From positions 3,947 through 67,946 of the forward strand of contig NZ_JXTE01000050.1 of assembly GCF_000972385.1 (NCBI RefSeq): a stretch of 64,000 nucleotides of DNA, given 5' to 3'. The stretch is from Streptomyces sp. WM6386. Its GTDB lineage: Bacteria; Actinomycetota; Actinomycetes; Streptomycetales; Streptomycetaceae. How positions within the stretch are numbered: the stretch's first letter is position 1; the number at the start of each line of letters is the position of its first letter. Of this stretch, positions 10,035 through 19,500 are shown in pieces. The position numbers and the translations under genes were made by a program. The notes beneath the pieces were generated by a model. It was not told where the DNA came from, searched no databases, and saw only the letters and a program-made list of their open reading frames with translations.

Positions 10035-10162
10035 GTCTCGCTCGCGGCGGCCAGTGCCCTCGCCAACCCCGGCACCCCGAGCCGCTGTTCGTCCTCCGGG
10101 CCCGTTCCGTGCAGGCGGTTCCTGAGCTGGTAGGCGGCCAGGAAGATCTCGGTGTCGGCCAC
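10031..10162 (-). CDS. possible small ORF, 43 aa
   Basis: GTG 10162 opens a frame VADTEIFLAAYQLRNRLHG... ending ARALAAASET with stop at 10031. It is in the same frame as the acetyltransferase stop at 10217, with 18 codons between. Composition and third-position GC look coding, but there is no good ribosome site and I know no homologue. It could be a small protein or a broken-off 3' end of a longer gene. Confidence 0.35.
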   Translation of the reverse strand: MADTEIFLAAYQLRNRLHGTGPEDEQRLGVPGLARALAAASET

Positions 10163-10216
10163 GGCGCGACCGTGCGGCGCCCGCCGCCGGGTGCGACCGG
10201 TTTTCGTGCGGCGCCC

Positions 10217-10861
10217 TCAGCCGGTGAACTTCGCGCTGGTCAGCGGTGCGGTGACCGTCCAGCCCAGCGACTCGTACAGCCCCCGCCCCGCGGGGGTCCC
10301 CGCCAGGACGCAGGTCTCCGCGCCCTGTTCGGAGGCGGCCCGCTGGAGGGTGTGCATGACGACCGTGCCGAGGCCCTTGCGGCGGTGCTGCGGCGACGTC
10401 TCGATCTGGTCGACGACCGCGGTCGCGCCGGTCGGGGCGAGCTGGCCGCGGGCCGCCCAGGAGCCGTCGGGGGCGGCGAGCATGGTGCGCGTGACGCCGC
10501 CGCGGGACCAGGTGCGCAGACGGTAGCCGTCGGGGGCCGTCGGCTCGTCGGGAGCCGTGGTCAGGGGGAGTGTCATCAGGTACCCGGGCTCGGGGTCGAT
10601 CCACCAGCCCTCGCCCAGCCAGCCGCCGACCACGGCCGGATCCCGGAACACCTTGAGCCACACACCGGCGCCGGTGACCGTCCCGGCGACCTTGCGGACG
10701 ACGGTCTCCTCGGCGTCGCCCCCGGTCGCGCCCAGCACGTGCCGGGTGACATGGCCGTCCATCCCCATGTCGATCGTGCAGCCCCAGGGTTCGAGCACCG
10801 GCGGGGCCGCCCCGCGCGAGACGGCCCATCCGTCCACCCACGCCCGCACGATCCGATCCAC
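10217..10861 (-). CDS. GNAT-family N-acetyltransferase
   Basis: A 214-residue protein from GTG 10861. The C-terminal third carries the GNAT acetyl-CoA loop (SPQHRRKGLGTVVM) followed by GRGLYESLGW, typical of motif A and B of the family. The N-terminal half (WVDGWAVSRGA...) resembles bacterial GNATs of unknown substrate. It is transcribed away from lon. Confidence 0.85.
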   Translation of the reverse strand: MDRIVRAWVDGWAVSRGAAPPVLEPWGCTIDMGMDGHVTRHVLGATGGDAEETVVRKVAGTVTGAGVWLKVFRDPAVVGGWLGEGWWIDPEPGYLMTLPLTTAPDEPTAPDGYRLRTWSRGGVTRTMLAAPDGSWAARGQLAPTGATAVVDQIETSPQHRRKGLGTVVMHTLQRAASEQGAETCVLAGTPAGRGLYESLGWTVTAPLTSAKFTG

Positions 10862-10943
10862 GTCGAGGCCCCCTTGTTGGTAACGATCGAAAGCTGCTGA
10901 TGGTTATTACATCAGCAGCGTCACCCGGCCCGGCAGAGGTGAT

Positions 10944-10957
10944 CGCTCACAGCGAAC
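10944..10957. promoter_or_regulatory. ClgR box upstream of lon
   Basis: The reverse complement reads GTTCGC-N5-GCG, the published ClgR consensus for clp and lon promoters in Streptomyces (established knowledge). It lies 75-88 nt before the lon start codon. ClgR is an activator, which suits this position. Confidence 0.7.
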
Positions 10958-10989
10958 GCCCCTTGGGGAACATTCGAAGGCTCAGGTGC

Positions 10990-11010
10990 ATTGAGTCGGC
11001 ATAGCTCAAC
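10990..11010. promoter_or_regulatory. HAIR element (HspR operator) at lon
   Basis: ATTGAGT-N7-GCTCAAC matches the HAIR consensus CTTGAGT-N7-ACTCAAG with the exact 7-nt spacer. It lies 22 nt upstream of the lon start codon. HspR represses lon through HAIR in Streptomyces (established knowledge), so heat-shock control is expected here. Confidence 0.8.
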
Positions 11011-11031
11011 TTGAGTGCCGAAGGGGAGATC

Positions 11032-13446
11032 ATGGCTTCGACGTCCACACCGCTCACACTGCCCGTGCTGCCGCTCGACGACGAGGTCGTGCTGCCCGGA
11101 ATGGTGGTCCCGCTCGACCTGAACGACCCCGACGTACGCGCCGCGGTGGAGGCCGCCCAGGCCGCCGCCCGGTCGGAGCCGGGCAAGCCCAAGGTCCTGC
11201 TGGTGCCACGCATCGACGGCACCTACCCCGGTACCGGCGTCCTCGGCACCGTCGAGCAGGTCGGCCGGCTGGCCGACGGCGACCCGGGTGCGCTGATCCG
11301 CGGCCGGGGCCGGGTGAGGATCGGTGCCGGGACCACGGGGCCGGGTGCCGCCCTCTGGGTCGAGGGCACCCGTATCGACGAGACCCTGCCCGAGCCGCTG
11401 CCGGGTCATGTCACCGAACTGGTCAAGGAGTACAAGGCCCTCGCCACCGCCTGGCTGCGCAAGCGCGGCGCCTGGCAGATCGTGGACCGCGTCCAGGCCA
11501 TCGAGGACGTCTCCGCGCTCGCCGACAACTCCGGTTACGTGCCCTTCCTCACCACCGAGCAGAGGATCGAGCTCCTGGAGACCGCCGACCCGGTGGCCCG
11601 GCTGAAGCTCGCCACCCAGCAGCTGCGCGACCACCTCGCCGAGCAGGACGTCGCCGAGACCATCGCCAAGGACGTCCAGGAAGGCGTCGACAAGCAGCAG
11701 CGCGAGTTCCTGCTCCGCCGCCAGCTGGAGGCCGTCCGCAAGGAACTGCGCGACCTCAACGGCGAGAAGGACGACGAGGAGTCCGACGACTACCGCGCCC
11801 GCGTGGAGGCCGCCGACCTGCCGGAGAACGTCCGTGAGGCGGCCCTCAAGGAGGTCGACAAGCTGGAGCGGTCCAGCGACCAGTCGCCCGAGGGATCGTG
11901 GATCCGGACCTGGCTGGACACCGTGCTCGAACTCCCGTGGAACGAGCGGACCGAGGACGCCTACGACATCCAGGGCGCCAAGGCGATCCTGGACGCCGAG
12001 CACGCGGGCCTGGAGGACGTGAAGGAACGGATCACCGAGTACCTCGCGGTGCGCAAGCGGCGCAACGACCGGGGGCTGGGTGTGGTGGGCGGCCGCCGCG
12101 GCGGCGCCGTCCTGGCACTGGTCGGCCCGCCCGGCGTCGGCAAGACGTCCCTGGGCGAGTCCGTCGCGCACGCCATGGGCCGCAAGTTCGTCCGCGTCGC
12201 CCTCGGCGGTGTGCGGGACGAGGCCGAGATCCGCGGTCACCGGCGTACGTACGTCGGCGCGCTGCCCGGCCGGATCGTCCGTGCCGTCAAGGAGGCCGGG
12301 TCCATGAACCCGGTGGTCCTGCTCGACGAGATCGACAAGGTGGGGTCCGACTACCGGGGTGACCCGGCGGCGGCCCTGCTGGAGGTCCTCGACCCCGCGC
12401 AGAACCACACCTTCCGGGACCACTACCTGGAGGTGGAACTGGACCTGAGCGATGTGGTGTTCCTCGCCACCGCCAACGTCCTGGAGGCGATCCCCGAGGC
12501 CCTGCTCGACCGTATGGAACTGGTCCGCCTCGACGGCTACACCGAGGACGAGAAGGTCGTCATCGCCCGTGACCATCTGCTCCCGCGCCAGCTGGAGCGG
12601 GCCGGTCTCGACAAGGACGAGGTGACCCTGGACGAGAGCGCCCTGCGCAGGCTCGCCGGTGAGTACACACGCGAGGCGGGCGTCCGCACCCTGGAGCGGT
12701 CCATCGCACGGCTGCTGCGCAAGGTCGCGGCCCAGCACGAACTGGGCGAGCGGAAGCTGCCGTTCACGGTGACGGACGAGGAACTGCGGGGCCTGATCGG
12801 GCGGCCGCACCACGTGCCGGAGTCGGCGCAGGACCCGGCGGAGCGCCGTACCGCGGTGCCGGGTGTGGCGACGGGCCTCGCGGTCACGGGAGCGGGCGGT
12901 GACGTGCTCTTCGTGGAGGCGTCCCTGGCGGACCCGGAGACGGGTGCGGCGGGTCTGACCCTGACGGGCCAGCTGGGCGACGTGATGAAGGAGAGCGCGC
13001 AGATCGCGTTGAGCTTCCTGCGCTCGCACGGCGCCGAACTGGAGCTGCCGGTGGGCGATCTGAAGGACCGGGGCGTGCACATCCACTTCCCGGCGGGCGC
13101 GGTGCCGAAGGACGGCCCGAGCGCGGGCGTCACGATGACGACGGCACTGGCGTCGCTGCTGAGCGGGCGGCTGGTGAGGACCGATGTCGCCATGACGGGC
13201 GAGGTCTCGCTGACGGGGCGCGTCCTGCCCATCGGCGGCGTGAAGCAGAAGCTGCTGGCCGCGCACCGGGCGGGTGTCACGACCGTCATCATCCCCAAGC
13301 GCAACGAGCCCGACCTGGACGACGTCCCCGCCGAGGTGCTGGACAAGCTCGACGTCCACGCCGTGACGGACGTCCGCCAGGTCCTGGAACTGGCGTTGTC
13401 GCCGGCCGTGAACGGGGCGACGTCGGAGGTTCCGGTGGCGGCGTGA
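11032..13446 (+). CDS. lon: ATP-dependent Lon protease
   Basis: Cytoplasmic quality-control protease of 804 aa. The start ATG 11032 follows AAGGGGAG. An N-terminal LON substrate-binding domain (LPVLPLDDEVVLPGMVVPL) and a coiled middle segment precede the AAA+ module, with Walker A GPPGVGKTS near residue 365 and Walker B-type VVLLDEIDK. The C-terminal peptidase has catalytic Ser697 (KDGPSAGVT) and the partner Lys in GGVKQK (about 738). Full length, no defects. It stands alone between divergent and convergent neighbours, with its own HAIR and ClgR sites. Confidence 0.98.
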   Translation: MASTSTPLTLPVLPLDDEVVLPGMVVPLDLNDPDVRAAVEAAQAAARSEPGKPKVLLVPRIDGTYPGTGVLGTVEQVGRLADGDPGALIRGRGRVRIGAGTTGPGAALWVEGTRIDETLPEPLPGHVTELVKEYKALATAWLRKRGAWQIVDRVQAIEDVSALADNSGYVPFLTTEQRIELLETADPVARLKLATQQLRDHLAEQDVAETIAKDVQEGVDKQQREFLLRRQLEAVRKELRDLNGEKDDEESDDYRARVEAADLPENVREAALKEVDKLERSSDQSPEGSWIRTWLDTVLELPWNERTEDAYDIQGAKAILDAEHAGLEDVKERITEYLAVRKRRNDRGLGVVGGRRGGAVLALVGPPGVGKTSLGESVAHAMGRKFVRVALGGVRDEAEIRGHRRTYVGALPGRIVRAVKEAGSMNPVVLLDEIDKVGSDYRGDPAAALLEVLDPAQNHTFRDHYLEVELDLSDVVFLATANVLEAIPEALLDRMELVRLDGYTEDEKVVIARDHLLPRQLERAGLDKDEVTLDESALRRLAGEYTREAGVRTLERSIARLLRKVAAQHELGERKLPFTVTDEELRGLIGRPHHVPESAQDPAERRTAVPGVATGLAVTGAGGDVLFVEASLADPETGAAGLTLTGQLGDVMKESAQIALSFLRSHGAELELPVGDLKDRGVHIHFPAGAVPKDGPSAGVTMTTALASLLSGRLVRTDVAMTGEVSLTGRVLPIGGVKQKLLAAHRAGVTTVIIPKRNEPDLDDVPAEVLDKLDVHAVTDVRQVLELALSPAVNGATSEVPVAA

Positions 13447-13484
13447 CTTCCGATGGCGGCGTGACGGACGTCATCGGATGAGGT

Positions 13485-13521
13485 GAAGGCCCGGGTTCTC
13501 GTGAGGGAGGCCCGGGCCTTC
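13485..13521. terminator. bidirectional terminator between lon and GH25 lysozyme
   Basis: Perfect 11-bp inverted repeat GAAGGCCCGGG (13485-13495) / CCCGGGCCTTC (13511-13521). It lies between the convergent stops of lon and the lysozyme gene, so it can serve both. Confidence 0.85.
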
Positions 13522-13542
13522 GCCGTACGCGTGGGTGGGGGA

Positions 13543-14376
13543 TCAGCCGTTGGCGAGCGCCCGCACCCTGTCGAGCGCCCCGTTGAACCGGTCGTGGTCG
13601 CCGACCGTCGGCCCGGACGAGGTGTACTGCCACATCGTGTAGCTGCTCCACCCGGCCGGCAGTGTCCCCACGGTCGAGGCGTAGCGGGCGATCCACAGCG
13701 GGTTGGCGGCGAAGCCGGCGTAGTCGCCGGTGCACTGGGTCCACCAGCTGGTGGAGGTGTAGATGACGGCGTCGCGGCCGGTGCGGGCCTTGTACCGGTT
13801 CAGGAAGTCACGGATCCAGCTCACCATCCCGCTCCGGGTCTTGCCGTAGCAGGAGTCGCCGTACGGGTTCCACTCGATGTCGAGGGTGCCGGGCAGGGTC
13901 CTGCCGTCGGCGGACCAGCCGCCTCCGTGGTCGACGAAATAGTTGGCCTGCGTTGCGCCGGTCGTGGTGTCCGGGGTCGCGAAGTGGTACGCGCCGCGGA
14001 TTATGCCGACGCCGTAGGAGCCGCTGTACTGCTGGGAGAAGTAGGGGTTCGTGTAGTACGTCCCCTCGCTCCCCTTGGTGTAGGCCCACCGGACCCCGCT
14101 GTTCCAGAGGGCCGTCCAGGCGACGTTGCCCTGGTAGCTGGCCACGTCGACGCCCTCGGTCTGGGCGGCGCGGGTGCGGGCGGGCAGACCGCCCTGTCCG
14201 TCGTGGGCGACGACGCCCATGCCCATGCGGGCGGTGCCGCGGGTCGGCGTGGCGGTGGCGTCGGGCGACTCGGAGGCCGACGCCGGGGCTATGGACAGCA
14301 GCGCGTATACGGCTGTGAGGAGGCCGGCGAGGAACAGGTGGCGCGGGCGGGGCGATCCGGGTCTGTGGGCGGGCAT
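13543..14376 (-). CDS. secreted GH25 family lysozyme
   Basis: Peptidoglycan-cleaving N-acetylmuramidase of the GH25 (Cellosyl-like) family. The start ATG 14376 (MPAHRPGSP) has GGAGG about 8 nt upstream; product 277 aa. A signal peptide with a basic start and hydrophobic core (LFLAGLLTAVYALLS) ends near residue 40. The mature part opens with the family entry EGVDVASYQGNV and carries the acidic active-site strand TLDIEWNPYG. It ends at residue 277 without cell-wall-binding repeats. Confidence 0.93.
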   Translation of the reverse strand: MPAHRPGSPRPRHLFLAGLLTAVYALLSIAPASASESPDATATPTRGTARMGMGVVAHDGQGGLPARTRAAQTEGVDVASYQGNVAWTALWNSGVRWAYTKGSEGTYYTNPYFSQQYSGSYGVGIIRGAYHFATPDTTTGATQANYFVDHGGGWSADGRTLPGTLDIEWNPYGDSCYGKTRSGMVSWIRDFLNRYKARTGRDAVIYTSTSWWTQCTGDYAGFAANPLWIARYASTVGTLPAGWSSYTMWQYTSSGPTVGDHDRFNGALDRVRALANG

Positions 14377-14608
14377 GGCGTGCCTCCGAGGGCTCGGTGA
14401 TGCTCGGTGGGGGAACACCCGGCCGGGGGTGTATGGCGTGGGCATGCCAGGCATCGCCTGGTCGAGAAGCTACGCACGTCGACGGACTGGTGGGAAGAGG
14501 GACCGGCGGCTGCCGTTGGTCTAGCCCTGCGAAATACTTACCGAGCTGCGGTGACGGCGCAATTTGGCGGAAACTTTCAGGACCGGGAAGACCGAGGCAG
14601 GGACTGAC

Positions 14609-15103
14609 GTGCACGAAGACGGGAACGGCGGCGGACGCGGAGATGGCTCCGACGGGTCCAGGACTGGTCTCGACCAGCCCGAATTCCTGGCGTTGGAACG
14701 CGAGTTGACCGTGCTCCTGCGGCGCGCCCGGGCCAACCAGGGCGAGATGGCCCGCGAGGTCCACCCCGACCTGGAGTCCGCCGCGTACGGGTTGCTGGTG
14801 CGGCTCGAGGAGTCCGGTCAGCAGCGCGCCACGGAACTCGCCGCATACATCGGCGTGGGCAAGGCCACCATGTCCCGCCAGCTGCGCGCCCTGGAGACCC
14901 TCGGCCTCGTCACCCGCGCCCCGGACCCCGCGGACGGCCGCGCCTGGCTCGTCGAACTCACGGCGGAGGGGCGGTCCCGGGTGGGGCGGGTACGCAACGC
15001 GCGCCGGGCGCGGTACGCGGGACGGCTGGCGGACTGGAACCCCCGCGAGGTGGCCGAACTCGCACGGCTTCTGCATGAGCTGAACCGGGGTACGGAGCGC
15101 TGA
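14609..15103 (+). CDS. MarR-family transcriptional regulator
   Basis: The start GTG 14609 (VHEDGNGGG) follows GAGGCAGGGA; product 164 aa. After a Gly/Asp-rich leader of about 25 residues comes a MarR winged helix: recognition region ATELAAYIGVGKATMSRQLR, then the wing with DPADGRAWLVELT. It is divergent from the lysozyme gene with a 230-bp shared region, which may be its own control region. Ligand unknown. Confidence 0.9.
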   Translation: MHEDGNGGGRGDGSDGSRTGLDQPEFLALERELTVLLRRARANQGEMAREVHPDLESAAYGLLVRLEESGQQRATELAAYIGVGKATMSRQLRALETLGLVTRAPDPADGRAWLVELTAEGRSRVGRVRNARRARYAGRLADWNPREVAELARLLHELNRGTER

Positions 15104-15181
15104 CCTGGCCGGCGATCGGTGGCCAGGCCAGCGGGCTCGGCATCTGCGGGGCGGCCACCGCTCTCGCCGCGTACGGCCGCC

Positions 15182-15970
15182 TCACAACTCCGCGTACACC
15201 ACCGTCGCATCGTCATGCGTCTTGCTCCGCCCCAGATACACCCGCCCCTCCGCATCCGCGCCCTCCAGCTCCCGCACCCGCGCCACCAGCGCGCCCGCCC
15301 CCTCCTTTCGTACGAAGGTGAAGCAGTCCGCCCAGTCCCCCTCGCGGAACTTCTCCACCCACCGCGTCGCCCCGTCCGTCAACGCGGCCAGAGAACGCAC
15401 CGAGGACCGAGGCAGCACCCCCGTCACCGCCCGTCCCGCCACCGACGGATCGGCCGCGGCGGTGAAGAAGCCGCCCTCCATGTTGCGGAGGGTCGAGTCG
15501 ATGAGGGCGTCCGTGGCCAGGGAGGAGCGGGGGAGGCGGGAGAGACGGTCGTCGAGGACGGCTGTCACCGTGCCGTCCTCCGACTCCAGCAGCAGGGCCG
15601 AGTCCGAGAGGACCAGGTACTCCACCGTCCGCGCCGACCAGCGTGCGACAACCACCGTGGCCTGTGGTGTGCGTGGGTGAGAAAGGTCACAGGTGTGACC
15701 GTGTGACTCGGAGGTACGGGAGATGGCGAGGCTCAATGCCTCGGCCAGCGGAACATCGGGGAGGGAAACGGTCAGTTCGGTCAGTGCGCCACCCAGTCGT
15801 GCCGTGAACCAGGGGACGGAATGCAGACACCCCGTCTCGCCCGTCGGCGGCGTGACGCCGTCCAGGATCACGAGCGCCCCGCCCTGTCCGGAGGCCGGAA
15901 GGGCGACGCTCGCGAAGTCCTCGTTGGGGCGGGTCCGGTCGCCGGGCTCCGAGATAAGTTCCGTACGCAT
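15182..15970 (-). CDS. PP2C-like serine/threonine phosphatase-domain protein
   Basis: The start ATG 15970 (MRTELISEPG) gives 262 aa; the frame extends further upstream but loses coding character. The N-terminal NEDFASVAL and GGALVILDGVTPP segments correspond to the PP2C metal-binding strands, the SLAALTDGATRW segment to a later motif, and the end KTHDDATVVYAEL to the final metal-binding Asp motif. It is shorter than classical PP2C enzymes. Targets are unknown. Confidence 0.75.
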   Translation of the reverse strand: MRTELISEPGDRTRPNEDFASVALPASGQGGALVILDGVTPPTGETGCLHSVPWFTARLGGALTELTVSLPDVPLAEALSLAISRTSESHGHTCDLSHPRTPQATVVVARWSARTVEYLVLSDSALLLESEDGTVTAVLDDRLSRLPRSSLATDALIDSTLRNMEGGFFTAAADPSVAGRAVTGVLPRSSVRSLAALTDGATRWVEKFREGDWADCFTFVRKEGAGALVARVRELEGADAEGRVYLGRSKTHDDATVVYAEL

Positions 15971-16327
15971 TCGGCCAGTCTGCACGAGCCCTTCACGGTG
16001 TTCACAAAAGGCTGGCAATGGTCGCCGGACGGGCGCAGTCGCGCAGGTCAGGCGCCTGTTTTGGGAGGGAATGGTTCGCTCCGGGAAGGCGTGGTGGCGG
16101 ATAATGCCATCGGTCGGCGGCGACGTCCAACCGGCCCGCCGATCAAGGTCGCTGACCATGCCACCGGAACTTGCTCGCCAACTCCCGTCCGGGGTTCACT
16201 CCTTCGGGTGGCGGGTCGGGTGATGCGCGCCCGCTGCCCAGCGGCACTGGGAGGGTCGGGAAACGTACCCGGTGTGTGACTCCAGTTGACGGAGCGTCAC
16301 CCGGGCCCATGGGTACACGAGTCAGGA
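15971..16327. other. divergent intergenic region, PP2C / conservon
   Basis: No gene is supported in these 357 bases. The region must hold the divergent promoters of the phosphatase gene and the conservon. I see no strong operator palindrome or RNA gene. Confidence 0.5.
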
Positions 16328-19003
16328 ATGCGAGCACCGGTGCAGAAGACGCGGCCTCGTCGTACGAGCAAGCAGACGGCCCCCGCCGATCCCACCACCG
16401 CCGACGGTTCCCCCGTCGGCAAGGGCCGCCCCACCCACGTACGCAACCGGCTGATCGTCGCCGCGGCCGTCGTGGCCGCCGCCATCGCCGGAGCCGGCAC
16501 CCCCTCGATCCTCGCCGGCTCGGGTGAACTGAGCGACTCCCAGGACCTGGTGACGCTCGCCGAGCAGACCCAGGACGCCCTGATCCTCGCGCACTCCCTC
16601 GCCGACGAGCGGGACGAGGTCACGTCGTACGTCGCCGCCGGACGCGCCAAGTCCAAGGCGCCCTCCGAGCAGCGCGGCGCCCGCGTCGACCGGCAGGTCG
16701 AGGAGTTGCGCGCCGACACCGACACCCCCGCCGACCTCCGTACGGATCTCGAGGGCATCGCCGCCCTGCGCCGCGCCTCGCTCACCGGCAGGAGCACCGC
16801 CCTCGAGGTGCACCGGACCTACTCCGCGGCCATCAACGAGCTGCACCGTCTCGCCGAGCACCTGGCCGAGCAGATGCCGCCCCGCGCGGGCTCCGGCGCC
16901 TACGCGCTCGCCGAGCTCGACTCCGCCGTACAACAGGCGGCCGCCACCCGCGGCCTGCTCCTCGCGGCGCTCAACGTGCCCCGCACCACCCAGACGGTCA
17001 CCGACCCGATCACCGGCATCGCCTCCACCGTCGTCACCTCCTCGGCCGCCGACACCAAGCAGCGCGACGCCCTCAGCGCCGCCGCCCAGCAGGCCAGGCT
17101 GCGCTCCGACGCCGCGCTCGCCGACTTCCACGACACGGCTCCCGAGGCAGCGAAGAACAGCTACCAGTCCACGGTCACAGGCCCCGAGGTCAACTCCGCC
17201 GAGAAGTACCTGGCCGGCCTCACCGACCAGGCCACGCTCTCCGACGGCGAACTCGACACCAGCACCAAGAAGGCCGACGCCGCCCTCTCCGCCCGCGTGG
17301 ACCTCATGCGCGGTGTGGAGTCCGCCCTCTACAACCAGCGCACCAAGGACCTCGCCCAGCTCCGCGACGACGACGTCACCGCGCTGGAGCTGCGCGTCGC
17401 GATCCTCGGCGCCCTCATGCTGCTCGCCGTCGGCATCGCCACCGCCATGGCCCGCACCCTGACCCGCCCCCTCGCCGTCCTGCGCCTGGGATCCGCCCGC
17501 CTGGCGCAGTCCGAGGAGCCGACCGCCGAGGAGCCGGTCAAGTTCACCGGCCGCAACGACGAGTTCGCCCAGGTCGTCCGCTCCGTCAACGCCCTGCACG
17601 CGCACGCCGCCGCCGTCCAGGAGCGCGTCGCCACCCTGGAGTCCGACCGCAAGCACCTCGTCGGCCAGCGTCAGAAGATGGCCGACGCCCGCGAGGAGCT
17701 GCGCACTGAACTCGCCGAGTCCGCCGCCCGGTTGACGCGTCTTCGCGAGAGCATCGGCGGCACCTTCGTCAACCTGGCCCTGCGCACCCTCGGCCTGGTG
17801 GAACGCCAACTCGCCGTCATCGAGGGCCTGGAGGAGCGCGAACAGGACCCCGACCGTCTCGCCACGCTCTTCAAGCTCGACCACTTCGCCACGGTCATGC
17901 GCCGCCACAGCGAGAACCTCCTCGTCCTCGCCGGCACGGAACACGTCCAGCAGCACGCCGGTCCGGTCCCGCTGGTGGATGTCGTACGGGCGGCGGTGAG
18001 CGAGATCGAGCGCTACGAGCGGGTCCGTATCGCGGCCCTGCCCCCGCACGCGCATGTCGCGGGCTTCGCGGCCGACGACCTGTCCCACCTCCTGGCCGAA
18101 CTGATGGAGAACGCCACGTCGTCCTCCCCGCCGGACATGCCCGTCGAGGTCTCCGGCTGGCTGCTGGAGAGCGGCGAGGTCATGCTCTCCGTCCAGGACG
18201 AGGGCATCGGCGTGACCGACGAGCGGCTGACCCGCCTCAACTCCCGCCTCGCCGACTTCGACCCGGACTCCCCGTACGACCAGGAGGGCGAGGAGGGCCT
18301 CGGCCTCGGTCTGTACGTCGTCGCCCGCCTCGCCCACCGCCACGGTGTCCGCGTTCAGCTCCGCGAGCAGAAGCAGGGCGGCATCGCCGCCGTGGTCGTC
18401 CTCCCGAAGGGCCTGCTGGCACCGGAACCGTCCGCCGCGGTCCCCTCCACCGCCCCGCTGTCCGGCACCACCCACACCTTCTCCCTCCCGGGCGCCGACG
18501 CGGAGGCCAACTCCAACGTCCTGCCCACCCGTTCGGGCACCGGCGACGTGCTGGTGGCCCTGGCGGAGAAGGCGGTACGGACGTCGGAGCGGGCAGGGGA
18601 GGAGAGCCCTGCCGAGACGACGATGGAGCTGCTGGTACCGATTCCGGCGGAGCCCGAGGCAACCCCTGAACCCGTGGCCGCCGACGGTGAGGAACCCCCA
18701 CAGGGGCCACCCGCATCCGACGACGAGACCGAACACGAGCGCACCCCGGACGAGGACCAGCTCACCGCGAAGGGCCTCCCCAAGCGCACACCCAAGATCA
18801 CCGCGCCCGCGACCACACCGCGCCCGCGAAACAGTTCCGTGGACGCCGAAGCCCTCCGCCGGAGGCTCGGCGGCTTCCGCCGGGGGGCGGAGGCCGGCTA
18901 CCGCGACGTGGAAGCAGAGATCGCCGAACAGACGGGTCAGACGAGGACACCCGCACACAGCGAAGAATCCACGGGGGGAACTCCCGAGGAGGCAAGCAGT
19001 TGA
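16328..19003 (+). CDS. cvnA: conservon sensor kinase-like ATPase CvnA (nitrate/sulfonate-type)
   Basis: First gene of a conservon, the four-gene actinobacterial membrane-associated signalling unit. The start ATG 16328 gives 891 aa; TTG 16286 and GTG 16340 are alternatives. One membrane helix lies at about 40-62, a NIT-type extracytoplasmic helical domain follows to about 360, and a second helix lies at about 360-380. Next come HAMP, a helical region with HFATVMRRHSENLLVLAG, and HATPase_c with N box LLAELMENATSS, DEGIGV and GLGLGLYVVA. The C-terminal 230 residues are Pro/Glu-rich and disordered. It overlaps cvnB. Confidence 0.93.
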   Translation: MRAPVQKTRPRRTSKQTAPADPTTADGSPVGKGRPTHVRNRLIVAAAVVAAAIAGAGTPSILAGSGELSDSQDLVTLAEQTQDALILAHSLADERDEVTSYVAAGRAKSKAPSEQRGARVDRQVEELRADTDTPADLRTDLEGIAALRRASLTGRSTALEVHRTYSAAINELHRLAEHLAEQMPPRAGSGAYALAELDSAVQQAAATRGLLLAALNVPRTTQTVTDPITGIASTVVTSSAADTKQRDALSAAAQQARLRSDAALADFHDTAPEAAKNSYQSTVTGPEVNSAEKYLAGLTDQATLSDGELDTSTKKADAALSARVDLMRGVESALYNQRTKDLAQLRDDDVTALELRVAILGALMLLAVGIATAMARTLTRPLAVLRLGSARLAQSEEPTAEEPVKFTGRNDEFAQVVRSVNALHAHAAAVQERVATLESDRKHLVGQRQKMADAREELRTELAESAARLTRLRESIGGTFVNLALRTLGLVERQLAVIEGLEEREQDPDRLATLFKLDHFATVMRRHSENLLVLAGTEHVQQHAGPVPLVDVVRAAVSEIERYERVRIAALPPHAHVAGFAADDLSHLLAELMENATSSSPPDMPVEVSGWLLESGEVMLSVQDEGIGVTDERLTRLNSRLADFDPDSPYDQEGEEGLGLGLYVVARLAHRHGVRVQLREQKQGGIAAVVVLPKGLLAPEPSAAVPSTAPLSGTTHTFSLPGADAEANSNVLPTRSGTGDVLVALAEKAVRTSERAGEESPAETTMELLVPIPAEPEATPEPVAADGEEPPQGPPASDDETEHERTPDEDQLTAKGLPKRTPKITAPATTPRPRNSSVDAEALRRRLGGFRRGAEAGYRDVEAEIAEQTGQTRTPAHSEESTGGTPEEASS

Positions 19004-19500
19004 CCGCGCCCAGTACCTTCGGACTGAGCAGTGAAGCCCGCAACCTGCACTGGCTGCTGACGAACCTGGTCGAGGAGGTGCCGGGCATCCAGTCAGTAGC
19101 GGTGGTCTCATCGGACGGCCTGCTCCTGCTCTCCTCCGACCCCGGAACCAACGACGAGGCCCGTCAGACCCGCACCACCCCGAAGGGCCCACGAGGCTCC
19201 TCCGCCGACCTCGCGACCATCGTGTCCGGCATCGGCAGCCTCACCATCGGCGCCGCCAAGCTCATGGAGTCGGGCGGGGTGAAGCACACCATGGTCGCGA
19301 TGGACGAGGGCAGTCTGTTCGTGATGTCGATCAGCGACGGCTCGCTGCTCGGTGTGCACGGCTCCGCGGACAGTGACATGAGCGTCGTGGCGTACCACAT
19401 GGCCTTGTTCGTCGGCCGTGCCGGGCATGTGCTGACCCCCGAACTCCGCAGCGAGCTACGGCAGTCGCTGGAGTCCGAGACCACGGGGGGCGCGCGATGA
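19000..19500 (+). CDS. cvnB: conservon roadblock/LC7 protein CvnB
   Basis: TTG 19000 overlaps the cvnA stop, with GAGGAGG just upstream. Product 166 aa, a single roadblock/LC7 domain (HWLLTNLVEEVPGIQSVAVV; GSLTIGAAKLMESGG; GSLFVMSISDGSLLGV). Roadblock proteins act as partners of small GTPases. Here the partner is expected to be CvnD, encoded two genes downstream. Confidence 0.93.
   Translation: MTAPSTFGLSSEARNLHWLLTNLVEEVPGIQSVAVVSSDGLLLLSSDPGTNDEARQTRTTPKGPRGSSADLATIVSGIGSLTIGAAKLMESGGVKHTMVAMDEGSLFVMSISDGSLLGVHGSADSDMSVVAYHMALFVGRAGHVLTPELRSELRQSLESETTGGAR

Noticed and set aside
8964..10841. 625-codon minus-strand frame across the rhomboid-like and acetyltransferase genes
   Set aside because: Crosses two well-supported genes and has Arg/Gly-rich composition without motifs.
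10921..13359. 812-codon frame antisense to lon
   Set aside because: Shadow of lon; low-complexity sequence and no start signal.
16322..19192. 956-codon frame antisense to cvnA
   Set aside because: Shadow of cvnA caused by high third-position GC.
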